From assembly GCA_023052935.1 (NCBI GenBank), contig CM041294.1:20918635-20982634 (forward strand): a stretch of DNA of 64,000 nucleotides, in the 5' to 3' direction. Within the stretch, counting starts at the first letter, position 1; each line of letters begins with the position of its first letter. Under the pieces are notes generated by a model, which did not search any database, was not told where the DNA came from, and saw nothing but the letters and a program-made list of their open reading frames with translations. The translations under genes and the position numbers were made by a program. Of the stretch, positions 1 to 10,005 are shown in pieces. Origin of the DNA: Piezodorus guildinii. Lineage: Eukaryota > Arthropoda > Insecta > Hemiptera > Pentatomidae.

Positions 1-341
1 TTTGCTAACTTGAAACAAGAGAGTTGGCGGAAAAGATAAAAAGCTTCCTAACCAGCCATATCTTCAGTGTGTGATGTTTTAAAACTTACTTGGAGTGACA
101 CCGCTCGAGAATCGTCGTCAAAGCGGTAAAAGCAAAAGGCAATCAACCAAAATGTCAAGGTGGGTGGGAATCTTCCGCGAGAGGTTACGAAACAAAAATT
201 TAACCGTCAACGAACTGTGTAAAAAAAAAAGAAAAAATTACCAGACAACAAAATACAAAGGCACTAGTTTTATTTTCAATCAAATATGTTTTTGATGTCT
301 TAATTAAAGTAAAAATAAATTTAAGAAATTACTACGTAAAC
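1..341. other. Unassigned left flank
   Basis: No recognised gene or repeat. A 66-codon ORF (95-295, plus) is very rich in Lys/Arg and has no recognisable domain; I treat it as chance. On the minus strand a GTAAGT lies near 85-90, which could be a splice donor, but no adequate open frame precedes it. Confidence 0.4.
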
Positions 342-354
342 ATTTTAATTTTAC
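342..354. repeat. Target-site duplication, left copy (13 bp)
   Basis: ATTTTAATTTTAC here is repeated exactly at 10980-10992, on the far side of the composite Penelope-like element. The pair defines the whole 10.6-kb block as one insertion. Confidence 0.8.
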
Positions 355-677
355 CATTGTGGATGTAATTAGTTGACCGTTGAGAATTACTGGAAGGAAT
401 TAGTCCGGGTGGCGGTCATTAAATGAAACAACTAAATAGTTTCAACTATTTTATTGTTTGCCAACGTTTCGACCCCCTTTGTGGGTCATCATCAGGGCTA
501 AAAAGATACAAAAGAATATAATTTCAATGACATTACATACAATATTATATAACCTATTTAGCTAGAGAACGTCGGTATTGAAAAAATAACAGAAGAACTG
601 TATATGTAAAAAAAATACAATGACCATATTACAATAATGAAAGTGTTATACAGAAAAAATAAAAATGTTCACTAAAC
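355..677 (-). repeat. Penelope pseudo-LTR (outer left, 3' of unit A)
   Basis: Matches the pseudo-LTRs at 4297-4616, 6752-7071 and 10691-10979. It ends, reading on the minus strand, exactly after the ATG triplet that would start the next unit (355-357). It is therefore about 33 nt longer than the 3' pseudo-LTR of unit C and of the 27-kb copy, which both stop at CCTTCCAG. Confidence 0.85.
460..498 (-). ncRNA. Hammerhead ribozyme, PLE type (unit A, 3')
   Basis: The minus strand reads stem I GCC, then CTGATGA, stem II GACCC/GGGTC with a 7-nt loop, GAAAC, GTT and stem I GGC. These are the invariant hammerhead core boxes, and stem I can extend weakly through the T-rich/A-rich flanks. Stem III is only the palindrome ACGT, so a monomer would be weak; hammerheads of this kind are known from Penelope-like elements and retrozymes. 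The predicted cut follows the second T of GTT. Confidence 0.75.
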
Positions 678-1362
678 AAAATTTACACAGGTATCAATAA
701 TTTACATGAAATATGAAATATAAAAATATGAAGTAGAGTGGAGATACGTACCGCATGGTGGGAGAATGGAAACTAGGTACTGTTTGGTAGATGGGGGGTA
801 GGTAGGATGGAAAATACGTAGGAAAAGGTGGAATGGAAAATACGTACTGATTTATGGACAGGGCCTGACAACAATGACTAAAATTCTTAATACTACCATA
901 CAAAGAATCAATGAAATTTAACTTATGATTATAATAATGATACAGGATAAAAAATTATGATTTAATTCTTGAAATATCACCTATATAATAGTAAGAGCAG
1001 TGATGGAAGATGTATATGGAGAAAAACTGACTGTACCTCCCAACTTAATCATCCCTAATTCTGTTTTAGGTATCCAAAGATAACAGGGTGGAAAAAATAA
1101 TAATGGAACATTGTAAAATACATTAATTGACAAATCTTACAGGTTGATAAAAAAAAAAATTAAATAAACATAAATACAAGTTGGAATAAATTGAATAGTG
1201 AAGACATTTAGAAAATTTTAAATACATAAACAAAACAAAATAAATACATATATAGAATTATATGGATACCTAAAATAGATTTTAAAATATTAATAAAAAC
1301 CAACAAACAATAATAATGAAAAACAAAACAATATATATGGTGGGATAGACAGAGAAAATATG
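678..1362 (-). other. 3' UTR of Penelope unit A
   Basis: Non-coding, AT-rich segment between the ORF stop and the pseudo-LTR, matching 4617-5298 and 10006-10690. Its distal part (about 720-860) is purine-rich on the plus strand with repeated TACGTATTTTCCATTCCACC-like units on the minus strand. A 69-codon ORF lies there (694-903) without any recognisable domain. Confidence 0.7.
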
Positions 1363-4296
1363 CTACTTAATAGAGTTTAATATGTGGCTATATGTGGAGG
1401 AAATGCATTGTTTATCGGTTTTGTGGTTAACAGGATTGGATTGGAGGTGGATGTGGACGGATTCTGCGATTAGTCTTTTCTTATGGTTTGGAACATAATC
1501 TAAAATAGAGCAGTCGTCAAAGTTAAAGGAATGATTGAAATGTATGGAGTGTTCAGAAAGTTTTGAGGCTAGAGGGTTTCGAGAGGATACGGAGAGTTTA
1601 TGTTGCGATATTCTGGTTTTTAAGTAATTTTTGGTTTCTCCTACATAGGATACATCACAATCTGAACATGAAATTTTATAAACAATATTGGAACGATATA
1701 TAGGAGTGATCGGGTCTTTTGTATTGGTAAAAAGGTGAGAAAACTTGTTCTGGGTCTTTAGTCCTAGTTTTAAGGAAGGTAAGGAAAATTTAAGGATTTT
1801 TTTTATATTTTCAGAAAGGTGCGGAATGTAAGGTAGGGATCTATATAAAAATATCATGGGTGAATCATGGTCGGGAATTGTAGGGGAAGTAACGGTGGTT
1901 TTTGTGTTATAAGAATCTATAAGGTTTTTAATTACTTTTTTTGGGAAGCTGTTTAAGGTTAGTATTTTTTTAATACGTTCGATATTATTAGGATGGTACT
2001 TTGGATCAGACAAGGATAGGCAACGGTGGACGAGATTCTTGGCAACATTTAATTTCTGATGATATGGGTGTTGGGAGAAGAAGTTGAGCAGTCTACCGGA
2101 ATAGGTGGATTTGGTGTACCAGTCAGTTGAAATAGAACCGTCGGTATTTCTAGTGATAAGTAAGTCTAAAAAGGGAATTGTCAAGTTGTTTTCTCTTTCT
2201 ACGGTAAAACGGAGGCGTGGATCATATGAATTAAATGATTTTAGGATATCGGGGATTTTGTCTGGGTTTATTATAAGGAAGAGGTCGTCCACGTACTTTT
2301 TAATAAATATAATTTCATTTTTATAGGTTGCGGTTATAGAGTCGAGTAAGTCATTTAGTACGATATTAGAGAGGTCAGGAGCGAGACAGTTACCCATTGC
2401 AAGTCCCGAGATCTGATTGTAAAATTTGTTCTGAAAAGTGAGATATCCGGTTTTACAACAAAGTTTTAGTGATTCTAAATATGAAAGAAGATTGAGTGTG
2501 GTGTGGGGTTCAATGATGTTCCAGTGTTTTTCTACTAGTTGGATAACTTTATCAATGGGGATATTGGTAAATAGGCTTTCGGCGTCAAAGGATGTTAGAA
2601 TGTAGTTGGGGGGAATATGCAATGATAGTAACTGTTCTCGGAGGTAAAAGGAATTGTTAATGTCATAGGGGTTAGTTCGGCTAAGTATTTTAAGTGAAGG
2701 TAGAAGGAATTTACTAAGTTTCGAGGAAGGTGCGTTGATGTTTGAAATGATGGGACGGAGTGGATTGCCGGGTTTGTGAATTTTGGGAAGGCCATATAAA
2801 CGCGGGGGTAAGGAGTTGTACGAGATCAAGTTTCTGTACGTGGTTAGGTTGATGAATTTATTTTCTAAGAGATTTTTGATATGTTGATTGAATTTAATCA
2901 TGAGAGGGCGGGTGGGATCACGGGAAGATGGTGTATATGTCGATCGGTCTGATAAGAGTGAGTTAATTTTGTCGTCATATTCAGTTTTGTCCATTATAAC
3001 TGTCACGTTACCTTTGTCAGCCCTAGTAACTATAAGTTGTTCATTGGATCTGAGGAATGAGCGAGTGAAGGAAAGATCTTTGAAGAAGAGGGGGGAAAGA
3101 GACGATTGAGGTGGAGGGCGTTGGAGATGGTTGGAGATCATATTACTAATACGTAAACGGGAGATTTCCTTGTCCTCCTCACTTATTTTGAAAATATCAT
3201 CTTTATAAATATATTCCAAATCCGTGATAAGTTGGGGAATCATTTTTGAAGGATTAGAAGAAGGGGTAGAAAAATTGGGACCTAAGCTCAAAATGTTGTT
3301 AACATTAGGGGGGACTGAGGTAGAGGAAATATTTTTGATCCAATCATCAGAGCCTTTAGGATACGGTTTTTTATTAATACTATTTTCATAAATGGTTTTA
3401 AATTTTTTAACGAGGGAAAGTTTTGTCTGTTTTTTAGTGAAAGCAAAAATTGTTTGAATACTTGTAGTCAGTTTGTCCATGTTCTGGTCTCCTATAATAG
3501 GATGTAAAAAAGAATTTAAGGAACGTATATTGTCGTTTATGTGGTCAATTTGTTGTATGGTTTCTCTAATTTTTAAGTTCAGTAGCGTTCTTTTGTATCT
3601 GTCCAAGGAGTGTGTCAATTTGGAGGCAAGAGAATTTGACAAAGGGACTTGACTAACGCAGTTCTCAATAAATTTTGGGAAAAGAGACTGGGTTCGACAT
3701 TTTAATAAGAAAATTCTTTGTTCTGTTTTTTTGGCAAGTCGTTTGTGGAGGTTGCAAAGATTGTTAAAGGCTTTTCTATTTTGGGGGAATTGCGATTTAA
3801 GTGAGGAGAAAATATGATGGTGGTCATTATTAGTAATCACTGAAGAAAGGCGGTAAGGGGTTGAAGAGGATACATTTTGAGTCTGGGAGAAAGATGTATC
3901 CGGAGAAGTAATTGAAAGATGAGAAGTAACTAGGGAAGAAGGTGTATGGGGAGTTTTAGTATGATGTTGAGTTGGGAGGTGCGTCAGAAATCCATTACTA
4001 TTAAACCTAGTGTGATAGCGGTGTGATGGTCTAGAAGAATCCAAAAGAGCGGTCGACTGAGGGTTTGGTCGTTGTGGTGGTGATCGAGGAGTTGTTACCT
4101 TTTTAGAACTGGAATTGTGGTGATGAGAAGAGCGTGAGTCACCTGAGGTTGTAGAAATGATGGCTTGTTGAGATGAAAATGCCTGCTGTTGTTGAGATGT
4201 AGATAGTATGTCCTGCTTTCGATTTTGTATTCTGGCGCTGCGGCGGAGAGTTGAGGAGGATGTATCTTTTTGTTGTTCCCGTGTTTCTTTTATCAT
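1363..4296 (-). CDS. Penelope-like reverse transcriptase / GIY-YIG endonuclease (unit A)
   Basis: A 977-codon intact ORF predicted to copy PLE RNA into the genome by target-primed reverse transcription. Residues 1-170 are Ser/Thr/Gln/His-rich and low-complexity. About 420-545 holds the N-terminal RT segment (TRADKGN, LPKIHKP). RT motif A is SFDAESLFTNIP (from about 568), motif B is GLAMGNCLAPD, and the catalytic motif C is YVDD (668-671). The C-terminal GIY-YIG domain has VYKI (872-875), a CSDC knuckle (877-880), YVGE (884-887), Arg895 and Glu945. The length is normal for an animal Penelope/Neptune-type protein. The start is the ATG directly after the pseudo-LTR. It differs from unit C at residue 4 (Glu versus Arg), the only difference I found. 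No frameshift or stop is seen, so it may be functional. Confidence 0.95.
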   Translation of the reverse strand: MIKETREQQKDTSSSTLRRSARIQNRKQDILSTSQQQQAFSSQQAIISTTSGDSRSSHHHNSSSKKVTTPRSPPQRPNPQSTALLDSSRPSHRYHTRFNSNGFLTHLPTQHHTKTPHTPSSLVTSHLSITSPDTSFSQTQNVSSSTPYRLSSVITNNDHHHIFSSLKSQFPQNRKAFNNLCNLHKRLAKKTEQRIFLLKCRTQSLFPKFIENCVSQVPLSNSLASKLTHSLDRYKRTLLNLKIRETIQQIDHINDNIRSLNSFLHPIIGDQNMDKLTTSIQTIFAFTKKQTKLSLVKKFKTIYENSINKKPYPKGSDDWIKNISSTSVPPNVNNILSLGPNFSTPSSNPSKMIPQLITDLEYIYKDDIFKISEEDKEISRLRISNMISNHLQRPPPQSSLSPLFFKDLSFTRSFLRSNEQLIVTRADKGNVTVIMDKTEYDDKINSLLSDRSTYTPSSRDPTRPLMIKFNQHIKNLLENKFINLTTYRNLISYNSLPPRLYGLPKIHKPGNPLRPIISNINAPSSKLSKFLLPSLKILSRTNPYDINNSFYLREQLLSLHIPPNYILTSFDAESLFTNIPIDKVIQLVEKHWNIIEPHTTLNLLSYLESLKLCCKTGYLTFQNKFYNQISGLAMGNCLAPDLSNIVLNDLLDSITATYKNEIIFIKKYVDDLFLIINPDKIPDILKSFNSYDPRLRFTVERENNLTIPFLDLLITRNTDGSISTDWYTKSTYSGRLLNFFSQHPYHQKLNVAKNLVHRCLSLSDPKYHPNNIERIKKILTLNSFPKKVIKNLIDSYNTKTTVTSPTIPDHDSPMIFLYRSLPYIPHLSENIKKILKFSLPSLKLGLKTQNKFSHLFTNTKDPITPIYRSNIVYKISCSDCDVSYVGETKNYLKTRISQHKLSVSSRNPLASKLSEHSIHFNHSFNFDDCSILDYVPNHKKRLIAESVHIHLQSNPVNHKTDKQCISSTYSHILNSIK

Positions 4297-4616
4297 TGTG
4301 GATGTAATTAGTTGACCGTTGAGAATTACTGGAAGGAATTAGTCCGGGTGGCGGTCATTAAATGAAACAACTAAATAGTTTCAACTATTTTATTGTTTGC
4401 CAACGTTTCGACCCCCATTGTGGGTCATCATCAGGGCTAAAAAGATACAAAAGAATATAATTTCAATGACATTACATACAATATTATATAACCTATTTAG
4501 CTAGAGAACGTCGGTATTGAAAAAATAACAGAAGAACTGTATATGTAAAAAAAATACAATGACCATATTACAATAATGAAAGTGTTATACAGAAAAAATA
4601 AAAATGTTCACTAAAC
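4297..4616 (-). repeat. Penelope pseudo-LTR shared by tandem units A and B
   Basis: Serves as the 3' pseudo-LTR of truncated unit B and as the 5' pseudo-LTR of unit A, whose ATG abuts it (4294-4296). One copy shared between two tandem units is the arrangement known for Penelope elements. Confidence 0.85.
4399..4437 (-). ncRNA. Hammerhead ribozyme, PLE type (A/B junction)
   Basis: Same core as at 460-498: CTGATGA, stem II GACCC/GGGTC and GAAAC. One substitution lies in the stem II loop (ACAATGG instead of ACAAAGG), leaving all core and stem bases intact. Cleavage here in a read-through RNA would separate the B and A units just 5' of the unit A ORF. Confidence 0.75.
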
Positions 4617-5298
4617 AAAATTTACACAGGTATCAATAATTTACATGAAATATGAAATATAAAAATATGAAGTAGAGTGGAGATACGTACCGCATGGTGG
4701 GAGAATGGAAACTAGGTACTGTTTGGTAGATGGGGGGTAGGTAGGATGGAAAATACGTAGGAAAAGGTGGAATGGAAAATACGTACTGATTTATGGACAG
4801 GGCCTGACAACAATGACTAAAATTCTTAATACTACCATACAAAGAATCAATGAAATTTAACTTATGATTATAATAATGATACAGGATAAAAAATTATGAT
4901 TTAATTCTTGAAATATCACCTATATAATAGTAAGAGCAGTGATGGAAGATGTATATGGAGAAAAACTGACTGTACCTCCCAACTTAATCATCCCTAATTC
5001 TGTTTTAGGTATCCAAAGATAACAGGGTGGAAAAAATAATAATGGAACATTGTAAAATACATTAATTGACAAATCTTACAGGTTGATAAAAAAAATTAAA
5101 TAAACATAAATACAAGTTGGAATAAATTGAATAGTGAAGACATTTAGAAAATTTTAAATACATAAACAAAACAAAATAAATACATATATAGAATTATATG
5201 GATACCTAAAATAGATTTTAAAATATTAATAAAAACCAACAAACAATAATAATGAAAAACAAAACAATATATATGGTGGGATAGACAGAGAAAATATG
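4617..5298 (-). other. 3' UTR of truncated Penelope unit B
   Basis: Near-identical to 678-1362, with a small difference in an A-run near 5090. No independent function is visible. Confidence 0.7.
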
Positions 5299-6754
5299 CT
5301 ACTTAATAGAGTTTAATATGTGGCTATATGTGGAGGAAATGCATTGTTTATCGGTTTTGTGGTTAACAGGATTGGATTGGAGGTGGATGTGGACGGATTC
5401 TGCGATTAGTCTTTTCTTATGGTTTGGAACATAATCTAAAATAGAGCAGTCGTCAAAGTTAAAGGAATGATTGAAATGTATGGAGTGTTCAGAAAGTTTT
5501 GAGGCTAGAGGGTTTCGAGAGGATACGGAGAGTTTATGTTGCGATATTCTGGTTTTTAAGTAATTTTTGGTTTCTCCTACATAGGATACATCACAATCTG
5601 AACATGAAATTTTATAAACAATATTGGAACGATATATAGGAGTGATCGGGTCTTTTGTATTGGTAAAAAGGTGAGAAAACTTGTTCTGGGTCTTTAGTCC
5701 TAGTTTTAAGGAAGGTAAGGAAAATTTAAGGATTTTTTTTATATTTTCAGAAAGGTGCGGAATGTAAGGTAGGGATCTATATAAAAATATCATGGGTGAA
5801 TCATGGTCGGGAATTGTAGGGGAAGTAACGGTGGTTTTTGTGTTATAAGAATCTATAAGGTTTTTAATTACTTTTTTTGGGAAGCTGTTTAAGGTTAGTA
5901 TTTTTTTAATACGTTCGATATTATTAGGATGGTACTTTGGATCAGACAAGGATAGGCAACGGTGGACGAGATTCTTGGCAACATTTAATTTCTGATGATA
6001 TGGGTGTTGGGAGAAGAAGTTGAGCAGTCTACCGGAATAGGTGGATTTGGTGTACCAGTCAGTTGAAATAGAACCGTCGGTATTTCTAGTGATAAGTAAG
6101 TCTAAAAAGGGAATTGTCAAGTTGTTTTCTCTTTCTACGGTAAAACGGAGGCGTGGATCATATGAATTAAATGATTTTAGGATATCGGGGATTTTGTCTG
6201 GGTTTATTATAAGGAAGAGGTCGTCCACGTACTTTTTAATAAATATAATTTCATTTTTATAGGTTGCGGTTATAGAGTCGAGTAAGTCATTTAGTACGAT
6301 ATTAGAGAGGTCAGGAGCGAGACAGTTACCCATTGCAAGTCCCGAGATCTGATTGTAAAATTTGTTCTGAAAAGTGAGATATCCGGTTTTACAACAAAGT
6401 TTTAGTGATTCTAAATATGAAAGAAGATTGAGTGTGGTGTGGGGTTCAATGATGTTCCAGTGTTTTTCTACTAGTTGGATAACTTTATCAATGGGGATAT
6501 TGGTAAATAGGCTTTCGGCGTCAAAGGATGTTAGAATGTAGTTGGGGGGAATATGCAATGATAGTAACTGTTCTCGGAGGTAAAAGGAATTGTTAATGTC
6601 ATAGGGGTTAGTTCGGCTAAGTATTTTAAGTGAAGGTAGAAGGAATTTACTAAGTTTCGAGGAAGGTGCGTTGATGTTTGAAATGATGGGACGGAGTGGA
6701 TTGCCGGGTTTGTGAATTTTGGGAAGGCCATATAAACGCGGGGGTAAGGAGTTG
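5299..6754 (-). pseudogene. 5'-truncated Penelope RT/GIY-YIG ORF (unit B)
   Basis: Retains codons equivalent to about 494-977 of the full protein: from LPPRLYGLPKIHKPG through motifs A, B, YVDD and the whole GIY-YIG domain to the normal stop. The frame is open from the junction at 6752-6754 onward with no stops, but the N-terminal half and the normal start are missing. The break joins directly to the 5' end of unit C in opposite orientation, so this is a truncated copy made at integration rather than a decayed gene. Confidence 0.9.
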
Positions 6755-7071
6755 TTTAGTGAACATTTTTATTTTTTCTGTATAACACTTTCATTATTGT
6801 AATATGGTCATTGTATTTTTTTTACATATACAGTTCTTCTGTTATTTTTTCAATACCGACGTTCTCTAGCTAATGTTATAATTGTTTAATTCATTGTTAA
6901 ATTATATGTTTATGTCATTTTTTTTTTTTAGCCCTGATGATGACCCACAAAGGGGGTCGAAACGTTGGCAAACAATAAAATAGTTGAAACTATTTAGTTG
7001 TTTCATTTAATGACCGCCACCCGGACTAATTCCTTCCAGTAATTCTCAACGGTCAACTAATTACATCCACA
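6752..7071 (+). repeat. Penelope pseudo-LTR, 5' of unit C, with divergent internal segment
   Basis: Matches the other pseudo-LTRs except for about 6874-6930, just upstream of the ribozyme. There the sequence shared by all other copies is replaced by a different AT-rich stretch ending in a long T-run and AG. The upstream (6755-6873) and downstream (6931-7071) parts are nearly identical to the other copies, so the difference is a block and not general decay. Confidence 0.8.
6931..6969 (+). ncRNA. Hammerhead ribozyme, PLE type (5' of unit C)
   Basis: GCC-CTGATGA, stem II GACCC/GGGTC around a 7-nt loop, GAAAC, GTT-GGC. The predicted cleavage falls after position 6966, about 105 nt upstream of the unit C start codon. 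It would thus set the 5' end of a processed PLE RNA upstream of the ORF. Confidence 0.75.
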
Positions 7072-10005
7072 ATGATAAAAAGAACACGGGAACAACAAAA
7101 AGATACATCCTCCTCAACTCTCCGCCGCAGCGCCAGAATACAAAATCGAAAGCAGGACATACTATCTACATCTCAACAACAGCAGGCATTTTCATCTCAA
7201 CAAGCCATCATTTCTACAACCTCAGGTGACTCACGCTCTTCTCATCACCACAATTCCAGTTCTAAAAAGGTAACAACTCCTCGATCACCACCACAACGAC
7301 CAAACCCTCAGTCGACCGCTCTTTTGGATTCTTCTAGACCATCACACCGCTATCACACTAGGTTTAATAGTAATGGATTTCTGACGCACCTCCCAACTCA
7401 ACATCATACTAAAACTCCCCATACACCTTCTTCCCTAGTTACTTCTCATCTTTCAATTACTTCTCCGGATACATCTTTCTCCCAGACTCAAAATGTATCC
7501 TCTTCAACCCCTTACCGCCTTTCTTCAGTGATTACTAATAATGACCACCATCATATTTTCTCCTCACTTAAATCGCAATTCCCCCAAAATAGAAAAGCCT
7601 TTAACAATCTTTGCAACCTCCACAAACGACTTGCCAAAAAAACAGAACAAAGAATTTTCTTATTAAAATGTCGAACCCAGTCTCTTTTCCCAAAATTTAT
7701 TGAGAACTGCGTTAGTCAAGTCCCTTTGTCAAATTCTCTTGCCTCCAAATTGACACACTCCTTGGACAGATACAAAAGAACGCTACTGAACTTAAAAATT
7801 AGAGAAACCATACAACAAATTGACCACATAAACGACAATATACGTTCCTTAAATTCTTTTTTACATCCTATTATAGGAGACCAGAACATGGACAAACTGA
7901 CTACAAGTATTCAAACAATTTTTGCTTTCACTAAAAAACAGACAAAACTTTCCCTCGTTAAAAAATTTAAAACCATTTATGAAAATAGTATTAATAAAAA
8001 ACCGTATCCTAAAGGCTCTGATGATTGGATCAAAAATATTTCCTCTACCTCAGTCCCCCCTAATGTTAACAACATTTTGAGCTTAGGTCCCAATTTTTCT
8101 ACCCCTTCTTCTAATCCTTCAAAAATGATTCCCCAACTTATCACGGATTTGGAATATATTTATAAAGATGATATTTTCAAAATAAGTGAGGAGGACAAGG
8201 AAATCTCCCGTTTACGTATTAGTAATATGATCTCCAACCATCTCCAACGCCCTCCACCTCAATCGTCTCTTTCCCCCCTCTTCTTCAAAGATCTTTCCTT
8301 CACTCGCTCATTCCTCAGATCCAATGAACAACTTATAGTTACTAGGGCTGACAAAGGTAACGTGACAGTTATAATGGACAAAACTGAATATGACGACAAA
8401 ATTAACTCACTCTTATCAGACCGATCGACATATACACCATCTTCCCGTGATCCCACCCGCCCTCTCATGATTAAATTCAATCAACATATCAAAAATCTCT
8501 TAGAAAATAAATTCATCAACCTAACCACGTACAGAAACTTGATCTCGTACAACTCCTTACCCCCGCGTTTATATGGCCTTCCCAAAATTCACAAACCCGG
8601 CAATCCACTCCGTCCCATCATTTCAAACATCAACGCACCTTCCTCGAAACTTAGTAAATTCCTTCTACCTTCACTTAAAATACTTAGCCGAACTAACCCC
8701 TATGACATTAACAATTCCTTTTACCTCCGAGAACAGTTACTATCATTGCATATTCCCCCCAACTACATTCTAACATCCTTTGACGCCGAAAGCCTATTTA
8801 CCAATATCCCCATTGATAAAGTTATCCAACTAGTAGAAAAACACTGGAACATCATTGAACCCCACACCACACTCAATCTTCTTTCATATTTAGAATCACT
8901 AAAACTTTGTTGTAAAACCGGATATCTCACTTTTCAGAACAAATTTTACAATCAGATCTCGGGACTTGCAATGGGTAACTGTCTCGCTCCTGACCTCTCT
9001 AATATCGTACTAAATGACTTACTCGACTCTATAACCGCAACCTATAAAAATGAAATTATATTTATTAAAAAGTACGTGGACGACCTCTTCCTTATAATAA
9101 ACCCAGACAAAATCCCCGATATCCTAAAATCATTTAATTCATATGATCCACGCCTCCGTTTTACCGTAGAAAGAGAAAACAACTTGACAATTCCCTTTTT
9201 AGACTTACTTATCACTAGAAATACCGACGGTTCTATTTCAACTGACTGGTACACCAAATCCACCTATTCCGGTAGACTGCTCAACTTCTTCTCCCAACAC
9301 CCATATCATCAGAAATTAAATGTTGCCAAGAATCTCGTCCACCGTTGCCTATCCTTGTCTGATCCAAAGTACCATCCTAATAATATCGAACGTATTAAAA
9401 AAATACTAACCTTAAACAGCTTCCCAAAAAAAGTAATTAAAAACCTTATAGATTCTTATAACACAAAAACCACCGTTACTTCCCCTACAATTCCCGACCA
9501 TGATTCACCCATGATATTTTTATATAGATCCCTACCTTACATTCCGCACCTTTCTGAAAATATAAAAAAAATCCTTAAATTTTCCTTACCTTCCTTAAAA
9601 CTAGGACTAAAGACCCAGAACAAGTTTTCTCACCTTTTTACCAATACAAAAGACCCGATCACTCCTATATATCGTTCCAATATTGTTTATAAAATTTCAT
9701 GTTCAGATTGTGATGTATCCTATGTAGGAGAAACCAAAAATTACTTAAAAACCAGAATATCGCAACATAAACTCTCCGTATCCTCTCGAAACCCTCTAGC
9801 CTCAAAACTTTCTGAACACTCCATACATTTCAATCATTCCTTTAACTTTGACGACTGCTCTATTTTAGATTATGTTCCAAACCATAAGAAAAGACTAATC
9901 GCAGAATCCGTCCACATCCACCTCCAATCCAATCCTGTTAACCACAAAACCGATAAACAATGCATTTCCTCCACATATAGCCACATATTAAACTCTATTA
10001 AGTAG
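7072..10005 (+). CDS. Penelope-like reverse transcriptase / GIY-YIG endonuclease (unit C)
   Basis: A 977-codon intact ORF, the twin of the one at 1363-4296. Catalytic YVDD is at residues 668-671. The GIY-YIG domain carries VYKI (872-875), CSDC (877-880), YVGE (884-887), Arg895 and Glu945. The conserved PLE segment after motif C (IPFLDLLITR, STYSGRLLNF) is present. The ATG at 7072 directly follows the pseudo-LTR and is in the same context as in unit A. Nothing in the ORF is broken, so with unit A it is one of two apparently complete enzymes in this insertion. By family knowledge the protein acts in the nucleus as RT plus nicking endonuclease; activity is inferred, not shown. Confidence 0.95.
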   Translation: MIKRTREQQKDTSSSTLRRSARIQNRKQDILSTSQQQQAFSSQQAIISTTSGDSRSSHHHNSSSKKVTTPRSPPQRPNPQSTALLDSSRPSHRYHTRFNSNGFLTHLPTQHHTKTPHTPSSLVTSHLSITSPDTSFSQTQNVSSSTPYRLSSVITNNDHHHIFSSLKSQFPQNRKAFNNLCNLHKRLAKKTEQRIFLLKCRTQSLFPKFIENCVSQVPLSNSLASKLTHSLDRYKRTLLNLKIRETIQQIDHINDNIRSLNSFLHPIIGDQNMDKLTTSIQTIFAFTKKQTKLSLVKKFKTIYENSINKKPYPKGSDDWIKNISSTSVPPNVNNILSLGPNFSTPSSNPSKMIPQLITDLEYIYKDDIFKISEEDKEISRLRISNMISNHLQRPPPQSSLSPLFFKDLSFTRSFLRSNEQLIVTRADKGNVTVIMDKTEYDDKINSLLSDRSTYTPSSRDPTRPLMIKFNQHIKNLLENKFINLTTYRNLISYNSLPPRLYGLPKIHKPGNPLRPIISNINAPSSKLSKFLLPSLKILSRTNPYDINNSFYLREQLLSLHIPPNYILTSFDAESLFTNIPIDKVIQLVEKHWNIIEPHTTLNLLSYLESLKLCCKTGYLTFQNKFYNQISGLAMGNCLAPDLSNIVLNDLLDSITATYKNEIIFIKKYVDDLFLIINPDKIPDILKSFNSYDPRLRFTVERENNLTIPFLDLLITRNTDGSISTDWYTKSTYSGRLLNFFSQHPYHQKLNVAKNLVHRCLSLSDPKYHPNNIERIKKILTLNSFPKKVIKNLIDSYNTKTTVTSPTIPDHDSPMIFLYRSLPYIPHLSENIKKILKFSLPSLKLGLKTQNKFSHLFTNTKDPITPIYRSNIVYKISCSDCDVSYVGETKNYLKTRISQHKLSVSSRNPLASKLSEHSIHFNHSFNFDDCSILDYVPNHKKRLIAESVHIHLQSNPVNHKTDKQCISSTYSHILNSIK

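Noticed and set aside
355..677. LTR of an LTR retrotransposon
   Set aside because: The terminal repeats lack TG..CA ends, protease, integrase and RNase H are absent, and the ORF is RT plus GIY-YIG; these are Penelope pseudo-LTRs.
694..903. 69-codon ORF in the Penelope 3' UTR (also 4633-4842 and 10465-10674) as a second gene
   Set aside because: It is identical in the three units only because the units themselves are nearly identical. Composition is Tyr/Phe/Pro-rich from a pyrimidine-rich repeat, and the old copy at 27.1 kb does not keep it intact.
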